This document shows positions 9,075 through 18,466 of a DNA stretch of 64,000 nucleotides, in pieces. The DNA comes from Shewanella oncorhynchi (GTDB lineage Bacteria; Pseudomonadota; Gammaproteobacteria; Enterobacterales; Shewanellaceae): positions 62,001 through 126,000 of the forward strand of contig NZ_JABAEB010000002.1 of the NCBI RefSeq assembly GCF_012584455.1. The letters run 5' to 3'. How positions within the stretch are numbered: position 1 is the stretch's first letter; the number at the start of each line of letters is the position of its first letter. Both the position numbers and the translations under genes were made by a program. The notes beneath the pieces were generated by a model. It had not been told where the DNA came from. It saw nothing but the letters and a program-made list of their open reading frames with translations, and did no database searches.

Positions 9075-12000
9075 TTAGCTAAAAAGCGATAACAGTTCAT
9101 CGGCACTTCCTTGCCATGTGCCCTTGCCTTTACCTTCGAGAATACTGTCCGCCAGACTTTGCTTATGCTGCTGCATTTCTTGGATTTTTTCTTCTACTGT
9201 ACCTTCTGCAATCAGCTTATAGACAAAAACGGGCTTATCTTGGCCGATACGATGGGCTCTATCCGTAGCCTGTTTTTCCGCCGCAGGATTCCACCAGGGA
9301 TCATAGTGGATCACAGTATCCGCCGCGGTGAGATTGAGCCCAGTGCCGCCCGCTTTTAAGCTGATTAAGAACACAGGCGTATCGCCCTCTTGGAACTTAT
9401 CTATCTGCGCTTGGCGCAGGCGAGTTTGTCCTGTGAGCTTACTGTAATCGAGCCCCAAGTCCACCAGCTCAGCTTCAATCAAGCTGAGCATGCTAGTGAA
9501 CTGGCTGAAGATCAATATCTTACGCCCCTCTTGCACCATTTCTGGTAAGTTCTGCTTCAGCCAGTCTAACTTAGCATTATTCTTCACTTTCTGCGCTTGC
9601 TCTAACTTCACCAAGCGCGGATCACAGCAGGCTTGGCGTAACTTAAGTAAGGCATCGAGAAACTCGATATGACTGCTACCAACGCCTTGAGTGGCAAATA
9701 AATCCCGCAGTTTTTTCTCCATCACTAGTCGAATACTCTCGTAGAGATTACGCTGATCTTTTTCTAACTCTAAGCTCTGGGAGATTTCGGTTTTAGGGGG
9801 TAATTCACCGACCACTTCATCTTTGGTTCGGCGCAACACAAAAGGCGCAATCCGTTGACTCAAGATTTGCGCTTGCTCCATATCGCCATAACGTTCAATT
9901 TTGTGCCTAAAGGATTTGTTAAAGAAGGCATTCGTGCCGAGTAGTCCGGGCAAACAAAAATCCATCAAAGACTTAAGTTCGCCCAAATGATTTTCAAGTG
10001 GCGTACCCGACAGGCACAATCTAAATGGCGCTTTAAGATCTTTAATCACTTGAGTCACTTTCGCCTGCGCATTTTTAATCTGCTGCGCTTCATCCAGCAC
10101 GATATGTTCAAACACCTGCCGTTGATAATAGTCACTGTCGCGCACGATCAGCGGATAGGTCGTAACCACAATATCAAACTCATTTAAGCGTTCGAGCAAA
10201 GGCTTACGCAAGGCGCCATGAATGACGACAAGCTTTAACGATGGCGCAAATTTCGCGGCTTCTTTCGCCCAATTGCCCACCAAGCTCGTTGGGCAAATAA
10301 TTAAACTCGGTGAACAACTTGCCACCGTGGATTTTAGTTCTTGCTGCTTAAGTAAAAAAGCCAAGGTTTGAATGGTTTTCCCCAGCCCCATATCATCGGC
10401 TAAAATACCGCCAAGCTGATATTCCTTTAAGAAACAGAGCCAATTCAACCCTTGCTGTTGATACTGGCGTAACTCAGCATTTAAGTTGTCTGGGACTGCG
10501 ACCTCTAACACGCCGTTAAAATTTTCGAGCTTAGTCGCTAAACTGCGCACTCGTTCACCATTAAGCAAACGAATATCACTGTCGGCAAAATCATTTAATA
10601 AGTGGGCACGGTATTTAGGCAAAGACACGCTGTTGCCTTTGTGGCTATCGAACAGTTCTAAAATAATGCTGATCAGCGGCTTAATCACGCTGGCTTTGAC
10701 TTTTAACCAATCACCATTTGGGCTGGGTAACAGCAGTTCTGCATCATCGGCGGGCTCACCGTACTGCTTAAGCCAAGTGGCAATTAAGGGCAGCATAGGC
10801 ACTATTTGACCATCGATGTCAGCATTCAGTGACAGAGAAAACCACCCCTCTTGCGTATCATCCAGCTCAATCGCCAGCGGAGTATCAATGACATTTAAGC
10901 TGAAATTGTCGGCAAAATGCACTTGGTAACCTAAAGCCTCTAGCGCCGGGATTTCCTGTTGAATAAAGTGCAACCAAGCATCAATCGTTTCAGGCAATGA
11001 ACCTAACCCCCAAATGCTGACATAGCTGCCACTGTTTGGGATAAAAGAAGGCGCAAGCTCCACCAGTTCCAATGCCATCAAACGATTAATCGCATCCATT
11101 TCCGCATCGAGTTGACGCGCGACTTGATAGGTTTTGCCTTGATGAGTGACTAAGGACAAGGGCTCGTCGGGATATTGGCCGCCGAGCACCACGTCTTGAT
11201 AGACAAATTCCAGCAGCACTAATGGCTGCGCCATAGCAAACTCAGGTAAATCCTGCGATGTTAAGGTCAACCTAACTTGAAGCGGCACTTGCAGCTCGAC
11301 AAAATCAATCAAAGCAGGCGTAGGTACAGTTTTCGCCGAAAAATGCTTAATCAGTTTGTGGCTCACCAGTTCAATCTGTGAGCTAGGCACTGGCGGCATC
11401 TGACTGAGTAATAACAGCTTTTCAACACTGATCTCTGTGTCCAATGCGCCAACTTTAAAATAATCTAAATCGATATAAGTCGGTGGCTCACAGGGGATCA
11501 GCTCCCAATTGTCTTTATTGGGCAGCCTTAACTGCATTTGTTTATGCTCGGCATCCTTATCTAGCCAAATGAATTCAGGCTTGCTCGCTTCACCTCGGGT
11601 GAGCGGTAAACGACTCTCCTCCCAAAAACACCGCCCAGTGACGAGCATTTTTTCCAGTGCCATGGCACCTAACTGAGCTTTAAGATACAGGCGAGAGGCA
11701 CCATGGCGACGAGTTGACATGATGAGATTGATGATGAGCACGTCTTCAGCGCCAATCCAAGCGGGCATGTAATATTGCACGTCGGATAAAGCGATTTTCG
11801 AGCCTTTGTTATAGCCACCATTCTTCGCCAACTTGCCTTTTCTTAGCTCAAGAAAGACACAGTTATCATCTTTAGATAACACGTACAGCACGCGATCGTC
11901 GTAGAGTAAATCAACATTTGAAACCGTGAGATCATCACTTTCGTCTAGCAGATGTAACCACTGGGCAATACGTTGATCTTCAACGGTTCTATCACTCAGT

Positions 12001-12296
12001 AAACTGTAAAGTACGGCAGCAATATGTTTGCAATGCCCAGTGGCGGGACATGAACAGAAGCCATTCATGATCAACTTATGGTTCATGCTGACAAGGCGAA
12101 TATCCTGCCGATAGGGCTGGGATTCTGTCCCCATGACACGACCTTCAATATGACGAAAATCGGCGTTCGCTTTGGCGCTCAACACCCGTCCCTTCATCAC
12201 ATAATCACGGGCGCGCATTAAGGTTGGCGGCGTGAATAATGACTCAATCGTGGTTCGAGTCAATTGGATAGGATCTTGGGGGGAAAAGCGATTCAT
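9075..12296 (-). CDS. SNF2-family helicase-like ATPase with N-terminal SWIM zinc finger
   Basis: This 1073-residue protein is a bacterial Swi2/Snf2 ATPase, expected to translocate on DNA and remodel nucleoprotein complexes. Near residue 80 a SWIM zinc finger is visible ('CSCPATGHCKH'). The C-terminal half has all helicase motifs: Walker A 'ADDMGLGKTIQ' (about 635), Walker B 'VLDEAQQIKN', 'LSGTPLENH', 'LISLKAGGTGLNLTAAD' and 'DRAHRIGQDKPV'. The middle third has no domain I recognise. It stands alone, facing the same way as its neighbours. Partner and role are unknown; it is not RapA, which lacks SWIM. Confidence 0.9.
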   Translation of the reverse strand: MNRFSPQDPIQLTRTTIESLFTPPTLMRARDYVMKGRVLSAKANADFRHIEGRVMGTESQPYRQDIRLVSMNHKLIMNGFCSCPATGHCKHIAAVLYSLLSDRTVEDQRIAQWLHLLDESDDLTVSNVDLLYDDRVLYVLSKDDNCVFLELRKGKLAKNGGYNKGSKIALSDVQYYMPAWIGAEDVLIINLIMSTRRHGASRLYLKAQLGAMALEKMLVTGRCFWEESRLPLTRGEASKPEFIWLDKDAEHKQMQLRLPNKDNWELIPCEPPTYIDLDYFKVGALDTEISVEKLLLLSQMPPVPSSQIELVSHKLIKHFSAKTVPTPALIDFVELQVPLQVRLTLTSQDLPEFAMAQPLVLLEFVYQDVVLGGQYPDEPLSLVTHQGKTYQVARQLDAEMDAINRLMALELVELAPSFIPNSGSYVSIWGLGSLPETIDAWLHFIQQEIPALEALGYQVHFADNFSLNVIDTPLAIELDDTQEGWFSLSLNADIDGQIVPMLPLIATWLKQYGEPADDAELLLPSPNGDWLKVKASVIKPLISIILELFDSHKGNSVSLPKYRAHLLNDFADSDIRLLNGERVRSLATKLENFNGVLEVAVPDNLNAELRQYQQQGLNWLCFLKEYQLGGILADDMGLGKTIQTLAFLLKQQELKSTVASCSPSLIICPTSLVGNWAKEAAKFAPSLKLVVIHGALRKPLLERLNEFDIVVTTYPLIVRDSDYYQRQVFEHIVLDEAQQIKNAQAKVTQVIKDLKAPFRLCLSGTPLENHLGELKSLMDFCLPGLLGTNAFFNKSFRHKIERYGDMEQAQILSQRIAPFVLRRTKDEVVGELPPKTEISQSLELEKDQRNLYESIRLVMEKKLRDLFATQGVGSSHIEFLDALLKLRQACCDPRLVKLEQAQKVKNNAKLDWLKQNLPEMVQEGRKILIFSQFTSMLSLIEAELVDLGLDYSKLTGQTRLRQAQIDKFQEGDTPVFLISLKAGGTGLNLTAADTVIHYDPWWNPAAEKQATDRAHRIGQDKPVFVYKLIAEGTVEEKIQEMQQHKQSLADSILEGKGKGTWQGSADELLSLFS

Positions 12297-12558
12297 GTAA
12301 AAACCTTGAAACTAAAAATATCAACTCCGAGCAATAGCAAGCCATTGCCGCGCGACATTTATCAATAAGTTGTGTGGGATTGTATTGAAAGCCTTGGCCG
12401 AAAGCCAGAATGATAGCCTCTATCGATAAACCCACCCTGCCTGCAAGATAAGAGAACACACTTATTCGCAGACAGGGTATGGGTCTCATCCAGAGAAAAG
12501 TCATTGATAAGTAATACTTTATTATCAATTACTGAGCATTAACTGTTACAACCAAATG

Positions 12559-14433
12559 CTAAACTTTCGCTTTAGCGTCTGTGGCTTTGGCCTCAGCATT
12601 TTTTGTATCAGCACTTTTTTTATCAGCAATGTAGCGATCGACTAATGTTTCTAAGATATCCAAAGGAACTGCACCATTCTTCAGAACTACATCGTGGAAA
12701 TCCCTGAGATCGAACTTATCACCTAAGGCCAACTTGGCTTTTTCGCGCAGTTCGAGAATTTTCATCATGCCGACTTTATAAGCCGTCGCTTGACCTGGCA
12801 TAACGATATAACGCTCAATCTCAGCCGTGACATCACGATCGGACATGCCAGTATTTTTCTTCATATAGTCAATCGCTTGCTCGCGAGTCCAACGACTATG
12901 ATGAATACCCGTGTCCACCACTAGACGCACAGCGCGGAACAACTCAGCCTGCAGACGACCGATATTATCAAAGGGATCCTTTTGAAAACCGAGCTCCCAC
13001 GCCAAACGTTCGCTATATAAAGCCCAACCTTCAATGTACGCCGTAAAAGGCGCCATCTTACGAATAAGTGGCATACCTTCTAACTCCATCGCCACTGCAA
13101 TTTGGAAATGATGCCCAGGGATCCCCTCGTGGTAGGCTAAAGTGCGCATACCGTATTTAGGCGTGGCCTTGATGTCATATAAATTGGCATAGAAACGCCC
13201 TGGACGACTACCGTCAATCGCGGGCTGCTGATAATAGGCACCTGGCGCTGTTTTCTCTTTAAACTCAGGAATACGCACCACTTCCATGCCCGCTTCGGGT
13301 CGAATACGAAAGGCATCACCGAGTCCCGCATTCACTTCATCAAGAATATGTTGATAATCAACCAAAATTTGCGCCCTACCCGCATCGCTATCCTCGTAGT
13401 AAAACTTAGGATCGGCGGCTAATGCTTCAATCGCGACCGAGAAACCTTGGCTCACATCGTAACCTTCAGCGGCTAAAATAGTCATGATTTCATTTTGAAT
13501 GCGATCTACCTCAGCGACCCCTTTGGCATGGATTTCGTCCGCAGTGTAATTAGTGGTCGTAAAGAACTTCAGCAATTGCTCATAGGCAAGGTTGCCATTT
13601 GGCAGCGCCCAATAACCATCATCCGTCCCAGCTTTGGCTTGTAGCTGGGTAAGGTAGTCGATAAATAATTGATACGCTGGATGCACGTAACCTTTAATGT
13701 CCGCTTCCGCCGCTGCCAATAACCGTGCTTGCTCATCGGCACTGATATCCGTGTCAGCCAATTTGGTTTTAAATGAACTGTATAGGATATTGTCTTGAAT
13801 CGGCGTTGCGACAAACTCATTCATCTCGGTCAGAACACGCTCAATCACAAACTTTGGCGGGATAATCCCCTTAGCCTCACGAATTTTTAAGCCTTCGAGA
13901 GTTTGAGCAAACTTAAGTTTCACCTTTTGTAAACGCGACAGATAGTTTTCAGCATCGCCCACAGAATGCACTTGGTGCTGCGCCTGCATAAAGCTGGGAT
14001 AACCGTTTTGCACGCCAAACAACTGATTCAGCGGATAGTTATGGTAACGATACGGCTCAGAGATCAGCGCAAAATCTGCAAGATATAGGGCGATATCCTT
14101 GGAGATACGTTGATTTTCATCTAAATCCGCATCGGAATAGCTCAATAGGGTTTCACGCAGATCTCGCACTTGCGCGAAAGTCTTATCCATCGCCTCAGGA
14201 CTATCGTCATCCAACTCTGCGTTATGGCCTGTAATCCCTACCGATTCCAAGAATCCCAATGAAGTCAAGGTCTCTGGGCTTTCGAAAGCCATCTTGACCA
14301 CACTTCGATCTAAAAACGCGCGAAAGAAAAACGGCTTTTTCGCAAACCATTCATGGGCGGCCAGCGCCACTAATAACAGCACTAAGACTAAGCTGCCGAG
14401 TCCAATCCGTTTTAGTACTGTTTTCAACGTCAT
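12559..14433 (-). CDS. DUF885-family membrane-anchored putative metallopeptidase
   Basis: The 624-residue protein starts with an uncleaved-looking membrane helix (residues 12-28), placing the rest in the periplasm. It contains the DUF885 hallmark 'HEGIPGHHFQIAVAMELEG' near residue 440, an HExxxHH-type zinc site, with a downstream Glu segment ('YIEGWALYSERLAWELG'). Family members are thought to be zinc carboxypeptidases or dipeptidases, but the substrate is not known here. The C-terminal tail is a low-complexity Lys/Ala/Asp run ('ADKKSADTKNAEAKATDAK'). No operon partner is evident. Confidence 0.85.
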   Translation of the reverse strand: MTLKTVLKRIGLGSLVLVLLLVALAAHEWFAKKPFFFRAFLDRSVVKMAFESPETLTSLGFLESVGITGHNAELDDDSPEAMDKTFAQVRDLRETLLSYSDADLDENQRISKDIALYLADFALISEPYRYHNYPLNQLFGVQNGYPSFMQAQHQVHSVGDAENYLSRLQKVKLKFAQTLEGLKIREAKGIIPPKFVIERVLTEMNEFVATPIQDNILYSSFKTKLADTDISADEQARLLAAAEADIKGYVHPAYQLFIDYLTQLQAKAGTDDGYWALPNGNLAYEQLLKFFTTTNYTADEIHAKGVAEVDRIQNEIMTILAAEGYDVSQGFSVAIEALAADPKFYYEDSDAGRAQILVDYQHILDEVNAGLGDAFRIRPEAGMEVVRIPEFKEKTAPGAYYQQPAIDGSRPGRFYANLYDIKATPKYGMRTLAYHEGIPGHHFQIAVAMELEGMPLIRKMAPFTAYIEGWALYSERLAWELGFQKDPFDNIGRLQAELFRAVRLVVDTGIHHSRWTREQAIDYMKKNTGMSDRDVTAEIERYIVMPGQATAYKVGMMKILELREKAKLALGDKFDLRDFHDVVLKNGAVPLDILETLVDRYIADKKSADTKNAEAKATDAKAKV

Positions 14434-14998
14434 TCTCCATTCTTATTATATTCAATCTAAAGTTATCGCCCTGAATCCATAGCTCAAGCACGTTTTTATT
14501 GAATGACGAGAATACCATCAACCACAAATAAGCAACAATTCAATAACGTAACAGATCGTGACAGAATTCTTACTTAAGCATACAAGCCGCATTTAAACCT
14601 AATGGAACGGATTGAAAGGTTAATCGCAAGTCAGTCGTGGCAAACATAAAAAAAATCCACACTAGATAATAATCAAAAATAAAATATAACCAATTGAATA
14701 TTAAGAGCTACATCTAAGTTCGCACTCAATAAATCGCAAAAAAGTAGTTTCGAGATGAGAGGTATTTAAAAATAAAACTATACAAACCCCTAGAGTATGT
14801 TAATCTGCACTCCGGCCTGTGATTCAGACCTATTTATAAGCAATATTATGTATTTGAAAACCTTCGCTACGCCTGTAATATTTTTTTTGCTGTCATGAAG
14901 CTTTCCACTCATAACTTATCATCAATGTAAATAATTCTATTTCTGGCTAACATACCGCATAATTGCGAATTATTTGTTTGAAAATTTTGGAGACATTC
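14434..14998. other. Intergenic region with the long leader of the cold-shock gene
   Basis: This 565-bp AT-rich gap separates the divergent DUF885 and cold-shock genes. The half next to the cold-shock gene contains possible -10 elements (TATACA near 14780, TATGTT near 14796), which would give a 5' leader of roughly 180-200 nt. A small hairpin GGCCTG / CAGACC lies at 14813-14831. Long structured leaders are typical of csp mRNAs, where they act as thermosensors. I could not identify a canonical cold box. Confidence 0.4.
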
Positions 14999-15208
14999 AT
15001 GTCTAAAACTACTGGTGTAGTTAAATGGTTTAACGAAGATAAAGGTTTTGGTTTTATTTCTCCTGACAATGGTGGCGCTGACGCATTCGTTCATTTCCGC
15101 GCAATCGTTTCAGAAGGCTTTAAAACTCTTGCTGAAGGTCAAAAGGTTTCTTTTGACATCGAACAAGGCCAAAAAGGTCCTCAAGCTGCGAACGTAGTTA
15201 TTCTGTAA
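14999..15208 (+). CDS. CspA-family cold-shock protein
   Basis: This 69-residue OB-fold protein binds single-stranded RNA/DNA and acts as an RNA chaperone. The RNP1 motif 'KGFGFI' and RNP2-like 'DAFVHF' are present, after the family N terminus '[12 protein letters not shown]'. I start at the ATG at 14999 because a strong TTGGAG site sits just upstream; an in-frame ATG at 14963 would add 12 unrelated residues. The gene is monocistronic, with its own terminator and a long leader. Cold inducibility is inferred from the leader length only, since some paralogues are constitutive or stationary-phase. Confidence 0.95.
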   Translation: MSKTTGVVKWFNEDKGFGFISPDNGGADAFVHFRAIVSEGFKTLAEGQKVSFDIEQGQKGPQAANVVIL

Positions 15209-15245
15209 TTAGACTTTGTCTAATTTAAGTTAACAAGTTCCAGAC

Positions 15246-15274
15246 AAAAATGCCGACACTATGTCGGCATTTTT
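15246..15274. terminator. Bidirectional intrinsic terminator between the csp gene and the Kef-type gene
   Basis: AAAAATGCCGACA (15246-15258) pairs with TGTCGGCATTTTT (15262-15274) around a 3-base loop. It has A residues on one side and T residues on the other, so it can stop the cold-shock transcript (plus) and the antiporter transcript (minus), which converge here. Confidence 0.9.
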
Positions 15275-15318
15275 ATATCTGCATTTTCATCCATCTCAAA
15301 AGAGTGAACCTCAGGCCT

Positions 15319-17265
15319 TTAGCCATGTAAGAGCTTAGCCTCAGCTTTCTCAAGTCGTCGTGGTTTACCCACTATCAGTAAGATATCCCCTGCACGAAAA
15401 ACCCAGTCCTGCTCAGGATGTTCCACTTCAGCGCCATTGCGACGAATCGCCCTTAGCTCTACTTTCAGTGTTTCCCACAGGATATCGGCAACGGTTTTAC
15501 CAATCGCATCAGCCCCACGCGGTAATGCCACCGCATGCAATGACTCTAAAGTAAAATCAGTTTCTGTGCCGGAAAAGAAGCCGTGTAAAAATTGATAATG
15601 ATTGCGCCGCTCAGATTCTAGCCGTTTTAGGATCCGTGCCAATGGCACACCACATTGGTGTAATACCTGCGATACTAACATCAAGCTCCCCTCTAAAGAC
15701 TCAGGGATCACTTGATTAGCTCCCGCCTTTTTAAGCAAGTCTAGATCGCTGTCGTCTTTGGTTCTAACTAAAATTTTAGACTCTGGTGCCAATAACTTAC
15801 ATAAAGGTAAGACTTCTTCTAAACTACGTGACTCACAAAAAGTGATAACGATCATCTTGGCCTGTTTAACGCCCATTTGTTTTAAAATTGCCCGTTTACA
15901 CACATCACCGAAATAAATAGGTTCGCCCGCACGACGCGCTTCAGTGACGCGCGTTGGATCGAGATCCAATACCAGATAAGGTACAGCTTCAGTTTTTAAA
16001 AAACGGGCAATGGTTTGTCCTACTCGGCCGTAACCAAAAATCATCACCAGCTCATGATCATCCATCATCAATGGCACAGCTTCATCCACATGCTTTGCCT
16101 GACGGATCCCCAGCGCCCACTTAGCAATATCCACACTATGACGAACTAACCAAGGAGCTATTGCCATGGAAAGCACGGCGACCATGACTAATATGGTACT
16201 GATCTCATTATTTAAAAGTTGATAGTTGACCGCTAAAGCCAATACCACAAAACTGAACTCCCCCACTTGAGCTAAGCTCATAGCCGTACTCATCGCAATT
16301 CGAAAAGGCTCACCTACTAATCTTAAAATGCCATGAATGATCAGCGCCTTACCTAGAACAACCGCCACTAAGATCAGCAGTATCTGCCACCAAAAACGCA
16401 TCACTAAGGTAAAGTCCAGCATCATGCCAATGGAGATGAAAAACAGCCCCATCAATAGATCGCGAAACGGCCGTATATCCGCCTCAAGTTGGCGGCGATA
16501 CTGGCTTTCTCCCAGCAGCATACCCGCCATAAATGCCCCCAGCGCCATAGATAATCCTAGCCACTGAGTAAAAGCCCCTGTGACAAGCGCAACGACTAAG
16601 GTCGATAATACAAACAGCTCATTGGAGCGAGAACGCGCAACCTCATCAAATATCCGCGGCAACGCCCACTTACCAAACGCCATTAAGAGGAAAAAGGCCA
16701 ATATGCCTTTGAGCAAGGCAAAAGCGATATCCGCGACCATCAAAGGTTCGCCGCCATTGGCCAGTAATGGCAATAGGATCAACAACGGCACAACCGCTAA
16801 ATCTTGGAACAAAAGCACGCTGACGGAGAGTTCGCCGTGACGGCGCCTCAGCCATCCCTGTTCATTGAGTAATTTGAGGACAATAGCAGTAGATGACAAC
16901 GCGATGGCAGCACCGATAACCAAGGCTTCAACCCAATTCAGGCCGCACAATAGGGCCACGCCCATAGTCAACAGGGTCGTGATCACCATCTGCGCACTGC
17001 CTAAGCCAAATACAGTCCGGCGCATGGCCCACAGCCGCGGCACAGAGAACTCTAAGCCTAAGGTAAACATTAGCAGCACAACGCCAAGCTCGGCAACAGA
17101 TTGCATTTGATGCTGGGTAAACCAGTGAAAACCACTTGGGCCACTCACAACCCCTGTGAGTAAATAAGCCAGAATTGCGGGTAGGCCCAAACGGCGCAGC
17201 ACAGCAATGGCCACAATGGCAATCACGAGCATAAGTAATACTTGGATTAAAAAGCTATGTTCCAT
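15319..17265 (-). CDS. CPA2-family monovalent cation:proton antiporter (KefB/KefC type)
   Basis: The protein (about 648 residues) has a 12-13 helix Na+/H+ exchanger domain (residues 1-385), including 'GVVLLMFTLGLEF' and 'ALSSTAIVLKLL'. A cytoplasmic RCK domain follows with the nucleotide-binding motif 'FGYGRVGQTIARF' (about 415), then a TrkA-C domain (about 555-640). This layout matches Kef potassium-efflux systems gated by glutathione adducts, or YbaL. No KefF/KefG-like partner is adjacent. The frame opens at a TTG (17286), but AGGAG precedes the ATG at 17265 by about 11 bases and that start fits the membrane helix. The ion specificity is inferred. Confidence 0.88.
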   Translation of the reverse strand: MEHSFLIQVLLMLVIAIVAIAVLRRLGLPAILAYLLTGVVSGPSGFHWFTQHQMQSVAELGVVLLMFTLGLEFSVPRLWAMRRTVFGLGSAQMVITTLLTMGVALLCGLNWVEALVIGAAIALSSTAIVLKLLNEQGWLRRRHGELSVSVLLFQDLAVVPLLILLPLLANGGEPLMVADIAFALLKGILAFFLLMAFGKWALPRIFDEVARSRSNELFVLSTLVVALVTGAFTQWLGLSMALGAFMAGMLLGESQYRRQLEADIRPFRDLLMGLFFISIGMMLDFTLVMRFWWQILLILVAVVLGKALIIHGILRLVGEPFRIAMSTAMSLAQVGEFSFVVLALAVNYQLLNNEISTILVMVAVLSMAIAPWLVRHSVDIAKWALGIRQAKHVDEAVPLMMDDHELVMIFGYGRVGQTIARFLKTEAVPYLVLDLDPTRVTEARRAGEPIYFGDVCKRAILKQMGVKQAKMIVITFCESRSLEEVLPLCKLLAPESKILVRTKDDSDLDLLKKAGANQVIPESLEGSLMLVSQVLHQCGVPLARILKRLESERRNHYQFLHGFFSGTETDFTLESLHAVALPRGADAIGKTVADILWETLKVELRAIRRNGAEVEHPEQDWVFRAGDILLIVGKPRRLEKAEAKLLHG

Positions 17266-17435
17266 TGGGGCTATGACTCCTGTCAAAATGCTGACGTGTC
17301 AAAAAATCTAACGCTGAGTTTTAAGCTTAACTGAATGACTAACAAAGACAAATTTTATTAACAAATATTGCGGCACGGTATTTGCTTAGACTAGGTTAGA
17401 GATGTATCGCACTAACATTTGCTGGAGTGATGATT

Positions 17436-18326
17436 ATGGACTTTGGCCTAGCGACCGAGCTGTATCCCGACGAATATCGCTATCAAACAGAACATTATAG
17501 TCCCAATGATAATCCATTGGACTTGATACAAGTGATCCAACAACTGCACGCCAGTTTAGATCCTAGGACAGTCTTTGCCTGCTATGGCAAAGTGCTGGGA
17601 CAACACTTGCCGATCCAAGGCGTGCGCTTAACCTATGGCGAGCACAAATTCAGCTGGGGCAAACGTTATGGTATCAGCGTCAAACGACAGCTCATGTGTG
17701 CAGGAATGCCATTAACGATTCAGTACCAACTGGTGACGCCATTTACGCCATCACAAACCTCAAACTTACAGGATATTGAACCGCTGTTATTGCAACCTTT
17801 ATTAAATGCGTTGCAATATCAAGAAATGTCGATGCAAGCTATGTTTGACTCGCTCACTGGCTTAGGCAATCGCCATTATTACAGTCAGAGTCTCAGTAAT
17901 GCGACCGCCAGAGCCCATCGAAAACAAGGAGCAGTCGCTCTCATAGTGCTCGATCTTGATAACTTTAAACAACTTAATGATAAATTCGGCCATAAATGTG
18001 GTGACTATATTCTGAAGGAATTTGGTGACATCATTCGTGCAACCATACGCAACACAGATCAAGCCTTCCGGATTGGTGGTGATGAATTCGTCATTATTGT
18101 CCAAGGCAATATTCATGCGGCTGGCTTGTTATGTGAACGGATTGTCTCGGTAATCAATCAGCACAGTAGTTTCAATCAATTTGGGGTGAGCTGTAGTTTA
18201 GGGGCGGCAGAATCACACGATACCATTGAAGCCGAACAACTTTATGAACTTGCCGATAAGGCGCTTTATCAAGCCAAAGCCGCCGGACGTAACTGCTATA
18301 AACTCAGCCAAAATCAATTAGTTTAA
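17436..18326 (+). CDS. Diguanylate cyclase with GGDEF domain and novel N-terminal region
   Basis: The C-terminal half (residues about 135-290) is a GGDEF domain that should make c-di-GMP from two GTP: 'DSLTGLGNRHYY', 'LDLDNFKQLNDKFGH' and the intact active site 'RIGGDEFVII'. An RxxD inhibitory site (RNTD) sits five residues before GGDEF, so product feedback is likely. The N-terminal 130 residues are soluble, without a recognised sensor domain. GTG (17427), ATG (17430) and ATG (17436) are possible starts. Only 17436 has a correct 8-base gap from GGAG. It is divergent from the antiporter gene. Confidence 0.92.
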   Translation: MDFGLATELYPDEYRYQTEHYSPNDNPLDLIQVIQQLHASLDPRTVFACYGKVLGQHLPIQGVRLTYGEHKFSWGKRYGISVKRQLMCAGMPLTIQYQLVTPFTPSQTSNLQDIEPLLLQPLLNALQYQEMSMQAMFDSLTGLGNRHYYSQSLSNATARAHRKQGAVALIVLDLDNFKQLNDKFGHKCGDYILKEFGDIIRATIRNTDQAFRIGGDEFVIIVQGNIHAAGLLCERIVSVINQHSSFNQFGVSCSLGAAESHDTIEAEQLYELADKALYQAKAAGRNCYKLSQNQLV

Positions 18327-18364
18327 CACGCGCAGGGATGCCAAATGAAATGCGATAACTCACT

Positions 18365-18410
18365 CGCAGCGCGTACCCCATAAAGGTCTAAATCAAACTG
18401 ACGCGCTGCG
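18365..18410. terminator. Inverted repeat between convergent genes (possible bidirectional terminator)
   Basis: CGCAGCGCGT (18365-18374) is the exact complement of ACGCGCTGCG (18401-18410), a 10-bp GC-rich stem with a 26-base loop. It lies between the convergent diguanylate cyclase and tilS genes. There is no T-run, so it may be Rho-assisted or only an mRNA-stabilising structure. Confidence 0.45.
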
Positions 18411-18466
18411 TTCCACTCTCCTCTCGCTTTCCTAGAACACACCAATATTCCAAGATTAACTCTCGA

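Noticed and set aside
12244..12528. 94-codon minus-strand frame upstream of the SNF2 gene
   Set aside because: It overlaps the start of the helicase gene in another frame, has no ribosome-binding site and matches nothing I know.
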